A stretch of DNA of 61,913 nt from a virus: the IMG/VR virus record IMGVR_UViG_3300048587_000154, positions 1-61,913 of that record. One strand, 5' to 3'. How positions within the stretch are numbered: the stretch's first letter is position 1; each line of letters begins with the position of its first letter. This document shows, piece after piece, positions 9,009-18,313 of the stretch. A program made the position numbers and the translations under genes. The notes beneath the pieces are model-generated. The model was given only the letters and a program-made list of their open reading frames with translations. It was not told the origin of the DNA and made no database searches.

Positions 9009-9938
9009 TTAACCGAACAACGCGCTGATGCCGGAGCCTAGCAGCCCCCACAAGCCATCGTTGGAGCTTTCCTTGCTGGTTGCCGTGGTGGAATACGGCG
9101 CACCGTTGATCGCGCCGAGAATGCGCATGGCGTCGTCGTACTTCTTGTTCTTGATCGCCTCTTGGAAGCTCTGAATGGCGACGCGCTTCTCCTCATCGGC
9201 CTCGCGCTGCACCTGCCCGGAGTTGAACAGGGCGTCGTTGACCGCGTTCCACTGGTCTTGATACTGCCGGCCAAGCCCGGCGACGCCTGACGCAGCGGTG
9301 AGTTTGTTGGCCTGCTGGGCGAAATCGTTTTGCGAGTTGGCCGTATCGACGCCGAACTTTGCCGATCGATCGCCTGCTCGGATAGCCATCGCCGTATCGA
9401 ACGCATCCTTGTACGCCTGGCCGGTCACATCGGCGACATTGCGCGCCGTGGTGTCGTAGATGTCGCCTTCGAGAACGCCGTGGCGGGCATCGCCGAAGGC
9501 TCCCGACATGGTGGCACCGTCGGCGAGGTCGCGCCGGCCAATCTGCGCCTGCTTGTTCAACTCCCTGATCTGCGGCTGCAAAATCTGCTCAAGATACGGG
9601 TTCATGTCGCCCGCGATCGAGCCAAGCCAGCCGCTTTCGTCGGTGAGCTTCGTCGTGTTGATGTCGGCAGGGTTGAAGCCGGCGACGCTATCGAGCAAGC
9701 CGCCCGCCTTGTTGATGCCGAACAACTCGGCCAAGTCCTGATCGGCCATCCAGTTGACGTTGCCGATCGCCTTGTTCTGGCCGTCGGAAAGCGGCGTGTA
9801 GAGCGACTCGCCCGGCTTCGAGCCGTAGACATAATTGTCGCCGCTCTTGGTCCAGTCGGTGATCCCCTTTAGCGCATCTTTAGTCGGCGTCTCGATGTAG
9901 GCCGGTACGGTGTTGCTGCTGGTTGTCGTGGTTGCCAT
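9009..9938 (-). CDS. Probable ejection/internal virion protein, 309 aa
   Basis: The protein begins with a Thr/Ser-rich MATTTTSSNTVPAYIETP, then is mostly helical and rich in Ala, Gln and Asp. It ends in a short hydrophobic LWGLLGSGISALFG helix that could touch a membrane. I recognise the type from podophage late clusters but cannot name a family. It precedes the 136- and 294-residue genes and the giant gene in the same orientation. Together these four are the likely set of proteins that leave the capsid with the DNA. Confidence 0.8.
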   Translation of the reverse strand: MATTTTSSNTVPAYIETPTKDALKGITDWTKSGDNYVYGSKPGESLYTPLSDGQNKAIGNVNWMADQDLAELFGINKAGGLLDSVAGFNPADINTTKLTDESGWLGSIAGDMNPYLEQILQPQIRELNKQAQIGRRDLADGATMSGAFGDARHGVLEGDIYDTTARNVADVTGQAYKDAFDTAMAIRAGDRSAKFGVDTANSQNDFAQQANKLTAASGVAGLGRQYQDQWNAVNDALFNSGQVQREADEEKRVAIQSFQEAIKNKKYDDAMRILGAINGAPYSTTATSKESSNDGLWGLLGSGISALFG

Positions 9939-9942
9939 GGTG

Positions 9943-10197
9943 TCAGCCTTTGACCACTTCCGCCGCCTTAAGGTCGGCGATCAGAGTTGCGAGGAAGTTT
10001 GCGATATCGCCCGCCGTCGCCGTCGAGGCGTCGAGCGTGCGGGTCTTGGTGTAGTTCGTGACGGTGTAGCCGGCCACAACGTCGATGAAGCGCTCGGCGT
10101 GCGATGCTTGTTCAATCTCGCGAAACGCCGCCAAGACGAACTTGTCGAACGGGTTTGAGGTGGCGGTGCGCGGCGCGCCAACGGTTACGGGCCTCAT
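9943..10197 (-). CDS. Small tail-cluster protein, 84 aa
   Basis: The gene starts with ATG at 10197, overlapping the end of the 608-residue tail gene by 4 bp, and ends 5 bp before the ejection-type gene, so it is tightly coupled. The sequence (FDKFVLAAFREIEQAS...) is mixed helix and strand without a signal peptide or membrane segment. No family recognised. The position suggests a minor tail or assembly protein. Confidence 0.75.
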   Translation of the reverse strand: MRPVTVGAPRTATSNPFDKFVLAAFREIEQASHAERFIDVVAGYTVTNYTKTRTLDASTATAGDIANFLATLIADLKAAEVVKG

Positions 10198-12020
10198 CCG
10201 ATCGATCCCCGCTTCTTGCCGGCTACGCTCACTTCAAGCCCCCACCTGCCAAGCCTAAAATCGCCGCCCAGCACGTTTGAGGTGATGGTCATGCCGAACT
10301 GGCGACCTGACACGCGCGCATCCACAAGCTTGTCTGTAGGCTCGCACGGTAGCGTCTCCTCATGCATGATATCGTCCCTCGGATGATCCTTCCCGTAGAT
10401 ATGTACCATGAGTGTGCCCGCCTGGCGCTTGCAGTCGGGGACAAAGCCAAAAATATCAACGGAAGTGTTGTCGCCGTCGATGTCGCTGGGAGCGAGTTCG
10501 ATCCATGCCGGCAGGATCGTGCCGTCATCGTCATGCGTTTCGTCAACGTCGTGAATGTAGATGGTGCCGTTGAGGCCGAACAGGATCGGGCGCGTTTCAC
10601 CTGACTGGTATCGAGCATGGGCGCTGCGATCCCATGTCCCGTTCACCCATGCGTAATTGTTGTCGATGCTGACCATCACGTACAGATTTGGTTCGGTCGA
10701 TCCTTGTGACGGATAGACGAACCACACCTCGTTGTAGGTCGGGTTGTAAAAGGCGAACGTCTTGGTGATGTGTTCCTTGTTGATGCTGCGAAACACATAA
10801 TCGCGCATGTCCTCTTGGTTCGGGATGTTCTGCACCGATCCGTCGTACATGAAGAAACCGCGCTCGCTCATCCAGAAGGCCGCGCCCTTGTCGGACGTGT
10901 GCGCATTCGGCCCGACCAGCCCGCAATTGTCGCCCACCGATCGCGAGGCGTAGGAGGTCGATCCGCCCGTGAATTGGAACATGAAGGCGTTGGTGTCGGA
11001 CCATACGATGTTGAGGCCACCGCCCAGCCTGCGCCCGCCCATCAAGCGGGTTCCACCTTGCAACTTGCGCTCGTTGGCGCGGTTGGTGTCGCTCGGCGTC
11101 CAATCCGTCGGGTCGAGAACATCCGGCCACCTGACCGTCATCGAGTCGAATGTGCCGGCGAGCGTGATGCAGCCCAGCGCCATGACGTAGCGCTCCTCCG
11201 TCACGTAGACGTATCGGACTTGCGTCGGCGCACCCGCGATCTGCGCCGGGCGCTGGTTGCCGGTCGAGGTGTCGTAGAGATACAAGCCGCCGTTCATCGG
11301 GTTGACGATCAAGTCCTCGCCATAGAGGTCCATCGACCAGTTCGACGGCTCTGTGATGATCGCGGACGCCAGCGAAGCATCCACGCCCCAGCCGCCAATA
11401 CCCCATCCGCCAACGCCCCAGCCCAACACGTATTCCGGGCTGTCGGAGCCGCAATTGAGTTCGTAGGACGCCAGCACGGAAGCGCCGCCGGTGGTCGAGT
11501 CGGTCGAGCTTGCCGGCGCTGAATGCTCGATCGTGTAGCTGTTCACGTCAATGATGGTCGCGACCTCGTATTCCCCGTCGATCGTGATCCCGCCGCCTGC
11601 GGTCGCGCCGGAGAATTTGACGATGGTGCCAACCTGCGTGATGCCGTGATTGTTGTCAGTCACCGTCACGGTGTTGTCGCCGCTGACGACGGCGAACGGG
11701 TCGGTCGCAAGCGCGATGTTGGTGGCGTCGGTGCGAAAGGGAGTGATCTTGGAGAGCGTGTTTTCGCGCAACAGGTAGAGCGAGCATGCCGTGCCGAACA
11801 CAAGGCACTGAACGCCGATGAAGGAAGCCCACGCCTTGGCCGTGCGAGCGATGCCGTCGAAGGCTCCGACGGCTGGTGCAAGCTTCGTGGTGCCGCCGAT
11901 CTTTTCCGGCCTGCCCTTGACGAAACGGACGTGGTTGCAGTCGAGCCAACGGCCCGTCGTAGCGTAATCGCTATCCGACTTGACGATGCCTGGCGGTATC
12001 TCGATTGCAACGAACGGCAT
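10194..12020 (-). CDS. P22 gp10-like tail hub / DNA-stabilisation protein
   Basis: At 608 residues this has the size and style of the beta-rich tail hub that closes the head-tail channel in P22- and T7-like podophages. It begins MPFVAIEIPPGIVKSDSDYA with the early GRWLDCNHVRFVKGRPEKIGG block typical of that family, followed by repeated beta blades (WSDTNAFMFQFTG, GFFMYDGS, VWFVYPS, VMVSIDNNYAWVNGTWDRS). A Gly-Trp repeat (GWGVGGWGIGGWG) lies near residue 200. It is followed by small tail genes and preceded by two small genes and the tail fibre. The hub assignment is by pattern and context. Confidence 0.82.
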   Translation of the reverse strand: MPFVAIEIPPGIVKSDSDYATTGRWLDCNHVRFVKGRPEKIGGTTKLAPAVGAFDGIARTAKAWASFIGVQCLVFGTACSLYLLRENTLSKITPFRTDATNIALATDPFAVVSGDNTVTVTDNNHGITQVGTIVKFSGATAGGGITIDGEYEVATIIDVNSYTIEHSAPASSTDSTTGGASVLASYELNCGSDSPEYVLGWGVGGWGIGGWGVDASLASAIITEPSNWSMDLYGEDLIVNPMNGGLYLYDTSTGNQRPAQIAGAPTQVRYVYVTEERYVMALGCITLAGTFDSMTVRWPDVLDPTDWTPSDTNRANERKLQGGTRLMGGRRLGGGLNIVWSDTNAFMFQFTGGSTSYASRSVGDNCGLVGPNAHTSDKGAAFWMSERGFFMYDGSVQNIPNQEDMRDYVFRSINKEHITKTFAFYNPTYNEVWFVYPSQGSTEPNLYVMVSIDNNYAWVNGTWDRSAHARYQSGETRPILFGLNGTIYIHDVDETHDDDGTILPAWIELAPSDIDGDNTSVDIFGFVPDCKRQAGTLMVHIYGKDHPRDDIMHEETLPCEPTDKLVDARVSGRQFGMTITSNVLGGDFRLGRWGLEVSVAGKKRGSIG

Positions 12021-12030
12021 TAGCGGGCCT

Positions 12031-12285
12031 TCACTCCGGCGTTTCGGGCGCGAGGATCACAGCGGGATCGAGGCCAAGAGCCTGCACCAAGCCGATAGCG
12101 TCAGGATCGTCGCAGTAGACAACCGGACGGTCAGGGGCGAACCAGCGGGCGAAATAGACCGCATTACTGTCGAGGGCGGCCTTGGCTTCGGCCATCTTCC
12201 CAGCCGCGATGATGCGGGTCTGCACGATGGATTTCGGCACCACCTGACGAACGGACGGCGCTGGCCGCACGATGATAACGCTCAT
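12031..12285 (-). CDS. Small tail-cluster protein, 84 aa
   Basis: The ATG overlaps the stop of the upstream 81-residue gene by 4 bp (ATGA), showing coupling. The sequence has a basic, Val/Pro-rich N-terminus and an acidic C-terminus (VYCDDPDAIGLVQALGLDPA). No family recognised. Genes of this size next to tail fibres are sometimes fibre chaperones; here that is only a possibility. Confidence 0.75.
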   Translation of the reverse strand: MSVIIVRPAPSVRQVVPKSIVQTRIIAAGKMAEAKAALDSNAVYFARWFAPDRPVVYCDDPDAIGLVQALGLDPAVILAPETPE

Positions 12286-12527
12286 TGTTCCTGCTCCTGT
12301 TCAGCGAACCACGCTTCAGCGCCGATGCCGTATCCGTCTGGCGTCGAGAAGTCCGCCGCCCATTGGCTGCGTTCGCTGCGATCCGCTGGAATGTCGCTCT
12401 CGTCTACGATCCTGTAGGGAACGCCGGCCGGTACGTCTTTGCGCGCGGCCTCTGCAATGTCCCAGCCCTTGCCGGGGATCAGAACGGCCACGCCTCCGTC
12501 ATCAGTTGGATGGATAATGCGCTGCAT
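12282..12527 (-). CDS. Small tail-fibre-linked protein, 81 aa
   Basis: The protein (MQRIIHPTDDGGVAVLIPG...) is acidic, with the YRIVDESDIPADRSER block seen in many small genes placed just after phage tail fibres. It lies 3 bp after the fibre gene and overlaps the next gene by 4 bp. I recognise the pattern from tail regions but not a named family. A role in fibre assembly or attachment is inferred from position. Confidence 0.75.
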   Translation of the reverse strand: MQRIIHPTDDGGVAVLIPGKGWDIAEAARKDVPAGVPYRIVDESDIPADRSERSQWAADFSTPDGYGIGAEAWFAEQEQEQ

Positions 12528-12530
12528 CGA

Positions 12531-13982
12531 TCAGTCTCCGTGAATGGCCACATGGGCATACGTCACATCGCGGGCTCCTGCCGAGACGTTTGTGTCCAGG
12601 TAGCGGCTGTTGAGCCTTACAGCCGTGGTGGATGGTGCCGTTGAGGCGTGGATGCCAGCGCTGACAGAGGCGAGGCCTGGCCCAGCCATGATCGGAACGT
12701 CTACCGTGAACGAAACGGCATAATTCGCGTTTGGCATGGCCGTCGCGAAGTTGACCGTATAGTCCCCAACGCCGTTGTCAGTGATCGATGAGACGTTGAA
12801 GCTGTCCCGAATGGCGATGGTTCCGCCGCCATTGAAATTGACCCACGCCTTGGCCATGCCTTGATGCCCATCGACGTACTGTTTAGGGGCAGCGTGCAAG
12901 GCGCTTGATGGATTGCCGGATAGCGTGAGCGCTCCGGTCATGACGCCGCCAATCAAAAGCAGCACGTCATCCGACCATGGCACCGAACGCCATGGCCCCC
13001 AGTCCGTGGCCGCGATGTTCCGCACCCATATGTTGCGCGAACTGATGCTTGAGTACGGGATGAGGATTTGCGTCAAGCGCGTGTCATTCGTCTTGATGAC
13101 CAGCGCATGATAGAGGCCTGCGGAGGGCGGCGCGTTGGCGATGGCTCCCGTCGTGAACTCGACGCGATGTTGCCACCCAGCCGTCAGGTACGTGTTCATG
13201 TTTGGATCGGTGACGTTCGCCGTGGACAGAGGCACCCACGGCGGCACCAGCATGGATGCTTGCACGGCGGCTTGGATGACTTCCAGCGAGGTCGATGTGA
13301 CCGCCCGGAAGGCCGTGCCTGTGCACACCACAATCGCGAACGATCCGTCTGGAATGACCAGCGTCGCAGCGCCATTGATGAGTTCGCTTGCGTCGGGGTT
13401 GATCGTGACCGCGCCGCCGTTCGCCATGACAAGGCAAACCCACTGGTCGCCAAGCAGGGCGGCGGGCTTGAACGCCAGCGTCAGCGTTGCCGAACATTCA
13501 AAAAAGGCCCCATCGTCTGATGGGACCGCTGTGTACCCTGATGCTTTCAGGGCGTACTTCGTTCGAGCGCCCGCGCCGCTGGCCCGCGTCAAGGTGATAG
13601 GAACGATATCGGTCCCGTTCGAAGTGACCAGCGCCGATCCGCCTTGCGGGATGACAACGCCCGCGCCCGCGTCGGTCTTGAACGTCACCGTGTAATCGCC
13701 GGTGCAGGCGTTCTTGACCATCCAGAAGCCCTTGCGGCCACTGGTCTCAACCGCGACGTTCGCAACCAGCGCGCCGGATAGCAGGATCAGGGACGAAAGT
13801 TCCTCGTCTGCGGTAAGCAGAACGTCCGAGCCGGTCAACGTCTTGGCTGTCACCTCGCCAAGCGCTTTTTCGAGGCGGCTGAAATTCCGGTCGGTCACGT
13901 CGCCCCAGTTGGTGTCATCGCCGTATGACGACTCGCCTTGGACAAGGTTCACCAGTTGCAGGATTGCACTTATCGTTGCCAT
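12531..13982 (-). CDS. Tail fibre protein, 483 aa
   Basis: The N-terminus (NLVQGESSYGDDTNWGDVTDRNFSRLEKAL) resembles the virion-attachment end of phage fibres. The body is beta-rich and Gly/Ala/Thr-rich. Near residue 345 is the fibre motif GGVMTGALTLSGNPS...APKQYVDGHQ, which in many phages ends the shaft. A C-terminal domain of about 120 residues (AKAWVNFNGGGTIAIRDSFN...YTVNFATAMPN) matches a receptor-tip module widespread in phages. It starts 1 bp after the gp4-like gene. It is the best receptor-binding candidate in the genome. Confidence 0.88.
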   Translation of the reverse strand: MATISAILQLVNLVQGESSYGDDTNWGDVTDRNFSRLEKALGEVTAKTLTGSDVLLTADEELSSLILLSGALVANVAVETSGRKGFWMVKNACTGDYTVTFKTDAGAGVVIPQGGSALVTSNGTDIVPITLTRASGAGARTKYALKASGYTAVPSDDGAFFECSATLTLAFKPAALLGDQWVCLVMANGGAVTINPDASELINGAATLVIPDGSFAIVVCTGTAFRAVTSTSLEVIQAAVQASMLVPPWVPLSTANVTDPNMNTYLTAGWQHRVEFTTGAIANAPPSAGLYHALVIKTNDTRLTQILIPYSSISSRNIWVRNIAATDWGPWRSVPWSDDVLLLIGGVMTGALTLSGNPSSALHAAPKQYVDGHQGMAKAWVNFNGGGTIAIRDSFNVSSITDNGVGDYTVNFATAMPNANYAVSFTVDVPIMAGPGLASVSAGIHASTAPSTTAVRLNSRYLDTNVSAGARDVTYAHVAIHGD

Positions 13983-14618
13983 TTACCGGGCCTCTCGCCA
14001 GTTGAAATCAAGTTCCATGCCGCGCATGTGAAGATCGCCCTCTTTCTTGACCTCCTCGACCTGTGCCATCGCCTTTATCTCGGCGCGGTCCATGGCGTCG
14101 TACTCCTTGCGCGCTTCTGCCGCGAACATCAGGCAGGCGCGGCGCAAGAGCGTTGGATAGCGATCGGTGAGGAAGTTGGTGGTGTTGGACGGCGAAAGCC
14201 TGTCAGGCGAGCCGTAATAGACGAACCTGCCGGTGTAGGCCATGTCGGCGCGGCTGTTGAATTGCAGCTTTTGGCCGAGGATGGAATAGGCCGTAGGCAT
14301 GGAGGCCTGCAACACGCCTGCGGTGTCGAGCGCCAGGCTCTCGCGAAAGCGATGTGTGTCGAGCAAGGGCATGTCGTTGATGTAGCCGGGGATCGCCAAC
14401 TGGATCGGATCGAGGAAGCCGGCTGGGGCTGTGACCTCACTGACCCCTTGGGCTATGGCAAGATCGCCCTCGCGGTGCATTTCGCGGATGCGTATCTTGC
14501 TGAAAATCCAAGACTGCGCCTCATCGAGAATGCCGGCACTATCGATGCGCTTGTAGTTGATCCAATACTTGATTGAACCTTCTACGTCGGCATCCGCGAT
14601 GAGGGTAGCATAGTCCAT
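13983..14618 (-). CDS. Head-tail adaptor, P22 gp4-like
   Basis: A 211-residue protein starting MDYATLIADADVEGSIKYWINYKRID with the WIFSKIRIREM and LPGYI-type segments of podophage adaptor proteins. It has no signal peptide and ends in a charged helix. It lies between capsid-side genes and the fibre and hub genes, where the adaptor that docks under the portal is expected. Family assignment is by pattern and position. Confidence 0.75.
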   Translation of the reverse strand: MDYATLIADADVEGSIKYWINYKRIDSAGILDEAQSWIFSKIRIREMHREGDLAIAQGVSEVTAPAGFLDPIQLAIPGYINDMPLLDTHRFRESLALDTAGVLQASMPTAYSILGQKLQFNSRADMAYTGRFVYYGSPDRLSPSNTTNFLTDRYPTLLRRACLMFAAEARKEYDAMDRAEIKAMAQVEEVKKEGDLHMRGMELDFNWREAR

Positions 14619-14627
14619 GTCGCCCCT

Positions 14628-15038
14628 TTATTTCGGCAGGACGCCGAGTTGCTTGAGAGACTGGATCAAGGCCTGCTTTCCGGAGGTGTCCACGTCGTCG
14701 CCGTACAGGGCGGCGGCTGCGGCTTTCACCTTGAACCATTCATATTTCTGTTCGCCAGATGCCCATAGCGTGAAGTCAACCGCGTTGGCGCTGTCATCCT
14801 TGCTGGGATCGGGCGCTTGCTGCTGTCCAGATGGTGGGGGCTGTTGGGTTTGCGACGCAACGGGGGCGGATTTCTCCGCCCCTATCGTGTAGCGCTTCCC
14901 GCTGCCCCGCTGACTGAACAGGTACGTGCCATTGCCGGCGAAAAAGTGCTCGCCGTCTTGATACTGCGCCCCGTCATATTCAGGCTGAATGTGCCCGATC
15001 GACGGCTTGTTCCTGTCCAGCTTTGGGATGTCGGTCAT
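14628..15038 (-). CDS. Hypothetical structural-region protein, 136 aa
   Basis: It has an N-terminal charged part (MTDIPKLDRNKPSIGHIQPE), a Gln/Pro/Ser-rich linker in the middle (QTQQPPPSGQQQAPDPS) and a C-terminal helical domain (FKVKAAAAALYGDDVDTSGKQ...) that looks like a small SAP/HeH-type fold. It sits 9 bp before the adaptor gene. No firm family. A minor head or connector protein is possible. Confidence 0.7.
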   Translation of the reverse strand: MTDIPKLDRNKPSIGHIQPEYDGAQYQDGEHFFAGNGTYLFSQRGSGKRYTIGAEKSAPVASQTQQPPPSGQQQAPDPSKDDSANAVDFTLWASGEQKYEWFKVKAAAAALYGDDVDTSGKQALIQSLKQLGVLPK

Positions 15039-15070
15039 TGTCGCTCTACTCCGTGGTGCCGTTGTGCGGC

Positions 15071-15262
15071 TTAGTCGTTCGGCACCCGGCCATCCTTGAT
15101 GGAATGGCTAAGATCGCCGACCGATCCTTTCATCTTCCCCGTGAGCGACTTCTTGTCGGCTCCTGCGTAGCTGGAATTGTCCAGCCCGGTGGAAGTCACG
15201 ATCTTGGTGCCGCGAGCGCCACCCTTCGTGTTGGTGTTTTCAGGCATGTCAGTAGTCTCCAT
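15071..15262 (-). CDS. Small polar protein, 63 aa
   Basis: It starts METTDMPENTNTKGGARGTK and is Thr/Gly/Lys/Ser-rich with no hydrophobic core, so likely disordered. An alternative start is the second Met (MPENT, 15247). Its start overlaps the end of the upstream 74-residue gene by 14 bp. No family recognised. Confidence 0.6.
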   Translation of the reverse strand: METTDMPENTNTKGGARGTKIVTSTGLDNSSYAGADKKSLTGKMKGSVGDLSHSIKDGRVPND

Positions 15263-15473
15263 AGAGGCTGCCGCTGTATTCCCGTTCGTTTTCGTCCATC
15301 AGCGACGGGCTGGCATAGTCCTCGCTGTAGTTCGAGCGGTTACGGCGGTCGAGCGGTTCACGATGACGGACGGTGTAGCCGTCCTCTGCGGCGTTCCCGC
15401 TCTCATCCGCGCTGATGCCCTTCGGCTTCTTTACGCAGTTGGGGGAGCGAGAGACGTAACGGCGCTTGTCCAT
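15249..15473 (-). CDS. Small basic/Tyr-rich protein, 74 aa
   Basis: The protein starts MDKRRYVSRSPNCVKKPKG and is rich in Arg, Ser, Glu and Tyr, ending YSGSLYGDY; probably disordered. It precedes and overlaps the 63-residue gene. No family recognised. The pair sits between the putative decoration protein and the connector genes. Confidence 0.6.
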   Translation of the reverse strand: MDKRRYVSRSPNCVKKPKGISADESGNAAEDGYTVRHREPLDRRNRSNYSEDYASPSLMDENEREYSGSLYGDY

Positions 15474-15527
15474 GCGGGCAAACTCCCTTGAGGTTGAGCC
15501 AGGCGCACGGATGCGCCCGGCGTTGGC

Positions 15528-15908
15528 TTAGTCGGCGTAGTCTACGACGATGGTGACGTAGCCTTGTCCGGTCGGCGTGCCGCCCGTCTTGACGAACACA
15601 ACCTCGATCTGTCCTGCGGGCAGATTGGCGTCGATGATGGCATCAGGATCGAGACCATCAGTTGCGCATGTCGTGTCGGTCGCGGCGAGCGTGCCAAGAT
15701 CGAAGCTGGCATAGGCATCAGGATCGGCGGAAGTGCCGACGTTGACCTTGCCGCCCGTGGTGAACACCTCGACGCCGGTCACGATGATATCGACAAGCGT
15801 GCCCTTCTTGCCCTTTGGGCCTTTGAAGGACGTGGCGATGTCGGCACCTGTGCCGAAGTCGATAAGGCCGAACGCGAAGTGGCGACGGTTGGGGTTGGAG
15901 TAAGACAT
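15528..15908 (-). CDS. Possible capsid decoration protein, 126 aa
   Basis: The product is beta-rich (VDIIVTGVEVFTTGGKVNVGTS, GQIEVVFVKTGG, GYVTIVVDYAD) with Thr/Gly/Ala turns and no membrane segment. It directly follows the capsid gene in the transcript. Small beta proteins at this position are often head-decoration or head-fibre subunits, so that is the tentative call. Confidence 0.7.
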   Translation of the reverse strand: MSYSNPNRRHFAFGLIDFGTGADIATSFKGPKGKKGTLVDIIVTGVEVFTTGGKVNVGTSADPDAYASFDLGTLAATDTTCATDGLDPDAIIDANLPAGQIEVVFVKTGGTPTGQGYVTIVVDYAD

Positions 15909-15992
15909 TTCCTTGTGTCTCCGTTACCGGCCTAGCCGGCATCATGTGTTGAGAGGTGGTAGGCCGGAGCGATCCGGCCTACCGGGATCGGA

Positions 15993-17012
15993 TTAAGCCG
16001 CCGAGTCCCACAGGATGATGCGCGCGTTGAGCGCGTCGGGATGGCACAGGCCAGCTTCGCCGAGATAGTAGTAGGCCACGCCGTTGTCGCGACCATAGTC
16101 CTGCGGCAGCTTCGAGCGGATTTCCTCGGGAACAGCCGGGCTTTCGATCACCGTGTCGGCACCGAAGAACAGTGCCCACGACGACTTGGCGTTGTTCCAC
16201 GGGTCTGCCGCCGCCTGGTAGATGTAGTTGGCGCTGGCCGCATTGGCTGCACCCGCTACAAAGGCGGCGTCATTCGCGTGGCCCTTCGGGATTTCGTTCT
16301 GCTCGATGAAGCGAGTCGACTCGTAACGCCCGATTTCACCAGCAAAGATCATGCTGATGCCGGTCTCCGTGTACTGATGAATGTCCTCAAGCTCGTTCTT
16401 GAAGCCACGGAAGGTGGTTGGGTGTGAGATAGCGCAATAATCGTCGCCGGCAAACGGCGGGATATTGCGCTCCTTGGCGGTGTCCACGATCGCCTTAACG
16501 TGGGCGGCGGTCATGGCGAGGTTGTTGGTGGTGGCCGTCGCGCCGTTCGTGGTGAGAACGATCGAGGCGACGTCGGTGCCAGATACAGGCGCAACGCGCA
16601 GCGGCGTGCGGAAGAACTGGTAGGCCGTCATACGGTCGAACACCTTGCGGGCGTCGTCGCGCAACGTCTGGTCGATCACGTCCTTAACATCGTGTTCGCC
16701 CAGCAACTCGACCTTCTTGGTGAAGGGCACGGAATTGCCGAACTCGCCGATGGTAAGCGAACGCTGCTGGATGGAGAACTGGGTCTCCGGCATGCGCTGG
16801 CCTTCGAGGATCGGGCCACCACGGGTCTCCAGCGTTGAGTACACGTTCCAATTGTACGTGTCCCCCTTGTGGAGACCAAGGGCGTCGTCTTTCGCGTCCG
16901 CGAGATTGCGGAATTTGGTGCGCGGCTGCAACTCCATGCGGAGGTATTCGGAGAGGTTATCCGAATACAGGAAGCCGCCGCTGGCATCAGAGGACCAAAG
17001 CTGTCCGGTCAT
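15993..17012 (-). CDS. Major capsid protein, N4-gp56-like
   Basis: At 339 residues it has the layout of HK97-fold capsid proteins of the N4-gp56 type. There is an N-terminal arm, then an extended-loop region (GDTYNWNVYSTLETRGGPILEGQRMPETQ), a helical spine (EHDVKDVIDQTLRDDARKVFDRM) and a beta-rich peripheral domain. The C-terminal end is GVAYYYLGEAGLCHPDALNARI. A purine-rich AAAGGAAATGAG lies before the ATG, as expected for a highly translated gene. The scaffold gene is immediately upstream. Confidence 0.88.
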   Translation of the reverse strand: MTGQLWSSDASGGFLYSDNLSEYLRMELQPRTKFRNLADAKDDALGLHKGDTYNWNVYSTLETRGGPILEGQRMPETQFSIQQRSLTIGEFGNSVPFTKKVELLGEHDVKDVIDQTLRDDARKVFDRMTAYQFFRTPLRVAPVSGTDVASIVLTTNGATATTNNLAMTAAHVKAIVDTAKERNIPPFAGDDYCAISHPTTFRGFKNELEDIHQYTETGISMIFAGEIGRYESTRFIEQNEIPKGHANDAAFVAGAANAASANYIYQAAADPWNNAKSSWALFFGADTVIESPAVPEEIRSKLPQDYGRDNGVAYYYLGEAGLCHPDALNARIILWDSAA

Positions 17013-17043
17013 AGTCTCATTTCCTTTGTGCTGCCGGGCACCC

Positions 17044-18309
17044 TCAACGGCGCTTGCCGCGTGCCGCCTGCATATTGCGGACGGCCTGCAATCGCACTTC
17101 TTGCCGCGTTTTCTCGGTCGCTGGCAGTTGTGAGGGCTGGATAGCCCGGCGTGGTTGTGACGTGATCTGCTGTTTGCGGTCAGCGCGGGCAGTCAGATCG
17201 GGCGTGTTGGGGTTGGCGACGGTGGCGCGGCGAAGCCCCAGTTGCTTCATGACGCTCTCACCGGCCCTTGTGACGACATCTGCACGGGAAGGTAGGACGT
17301 GTCCCAGCCTCTCCATTTCGTCGTAGCAGTAGCGTGCGGCCTGCAACTCGGACATGCCGTGTTCACGCTTCAAGCTCTCGACAAAGCCATCTTCTAGACC
17401 GGCCTCGCGCATGGCATCCCGCATGATGACGATGGACTCTTGGGCAATAGCCGTTCGACCAAGCGGGGTGTGCATGACTGGCACGTCGTTGACCTTCACG
17501 TCGTTGAAGGTGTTGAGCGCGTCGGAGACCTCTTGCGTGCGGCGGGTGTTCTCTTGGACGGTCGCCATGTGCTGGTCGATCACGTCATCGAGGTTGCCGA
17601 TCCTCTCACGCACTCGGTTTTCGATCTGCTCACCGAATTTAAGCATGGCCTCTTTGGCCTGCTCCTTGTCGCCGACCTGAATGCGATCGACAATTTCGTC
17701 AAGGTCAACGTCGCCCGGTGTGGCTGCCGGTTCGCGTCCCCTGACGGCTTCCGAATTGGTCTCGACGGCGGGTGTGGCTGCCCGCAACGCTTTGACTTCC
17801 TCCAAGAATTTCGCGGCCTCGTCTCGCGACTGCTTGGCCTTCGACAAAATGTCGTCGCTGGCAAGCGCGCGGCTGGCGTGGGCAAGAAGATCATCCTCGG
17901 TGACCGTCACATCACGCCCATTGATCTTGAGCGTGCGGGTCTTGGGAGCGTCTTGCTGGTTTTGCTCTACGTTCGGATCGCCGGCCTGCCTGGCTTCGGC
18001 GATGCGATCGGAGCGGGTTCGGGTGTTTTCCCCAAAGAACTGTTTCTCGCGATCGGGCGGGACGATGGCGAACTCGTTTTCGCCCTCACGGGCCTCGCGA
18101 TTGGCCTTGGCCTTGGCGTAGATGTCGCCGCGCTTCTTGTCGAAGGGCGATCCGACTACGATTTCCTTCTTTTCGGTCTCGGCCTCGATCGGCTTCTCGC
18201 GCTCTATGACCGTCTCGGCGCGCGATGTCACATCTTCGACGCCGGCTTGACGCTGCGCTTCCTCGATCTGCTGGTTTTCAGTCCGTACAGTGTCGTTTTC
18301 GGTGCCCAT
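17044..18309 (-). CDS. Scaffolding protein
   Basis: A 421-residue, highly charged, Glu/Lys/Arg/Gln-rich protein with long predicted helices and almost no aromatic core except a short segment near residue 310 (EHGMSELQAARYCYDEM). The C-terminus is basic (ATEKTRQEVRLQAVRNMQ...), as in scaffolds that bind the capsid lattice. It sits 31 bp upstream of the capsid gene, the usual place. Assigned by composition and position. Confidence 0.8.
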   Translation of the reverse strand: MGTENDTVRTENQQIEEAQRQAGVEDVTSRAETVIEREKPIEAETEKKEIVVGSPFDKKRGDIYAKAKANREAREGENEFAIVPPDREKQFFGENTRTRSDRIAEARQAGDPNVEQNQQDAPKTRTLKINGRDVTVTEDDLLAHASRALASDDILSKAKQSRDEAAKFLEEVKALRAATPAVETNSEAVRGREPAATPGDVDLDEIVDRIQVGDKEQAKEAMLKFGEQIENRVRERIGNLDDVIDQHMATVQENTRRTQEVSDALNTFNDVKVNDVPVMHTPLGRTAIAQESIVIMRDAMREAGLEDGFVESLKREHGMSELQAARYCYDEMERLGHVLPSRADVVTRAGESVMKQLGLRRATVANPNTPDLTARADRKQQITSQPRRAIQPSQLPATEKTRQEVRLQAVRNMQAARGKRR

Positions 18310-18313
18310 TGGA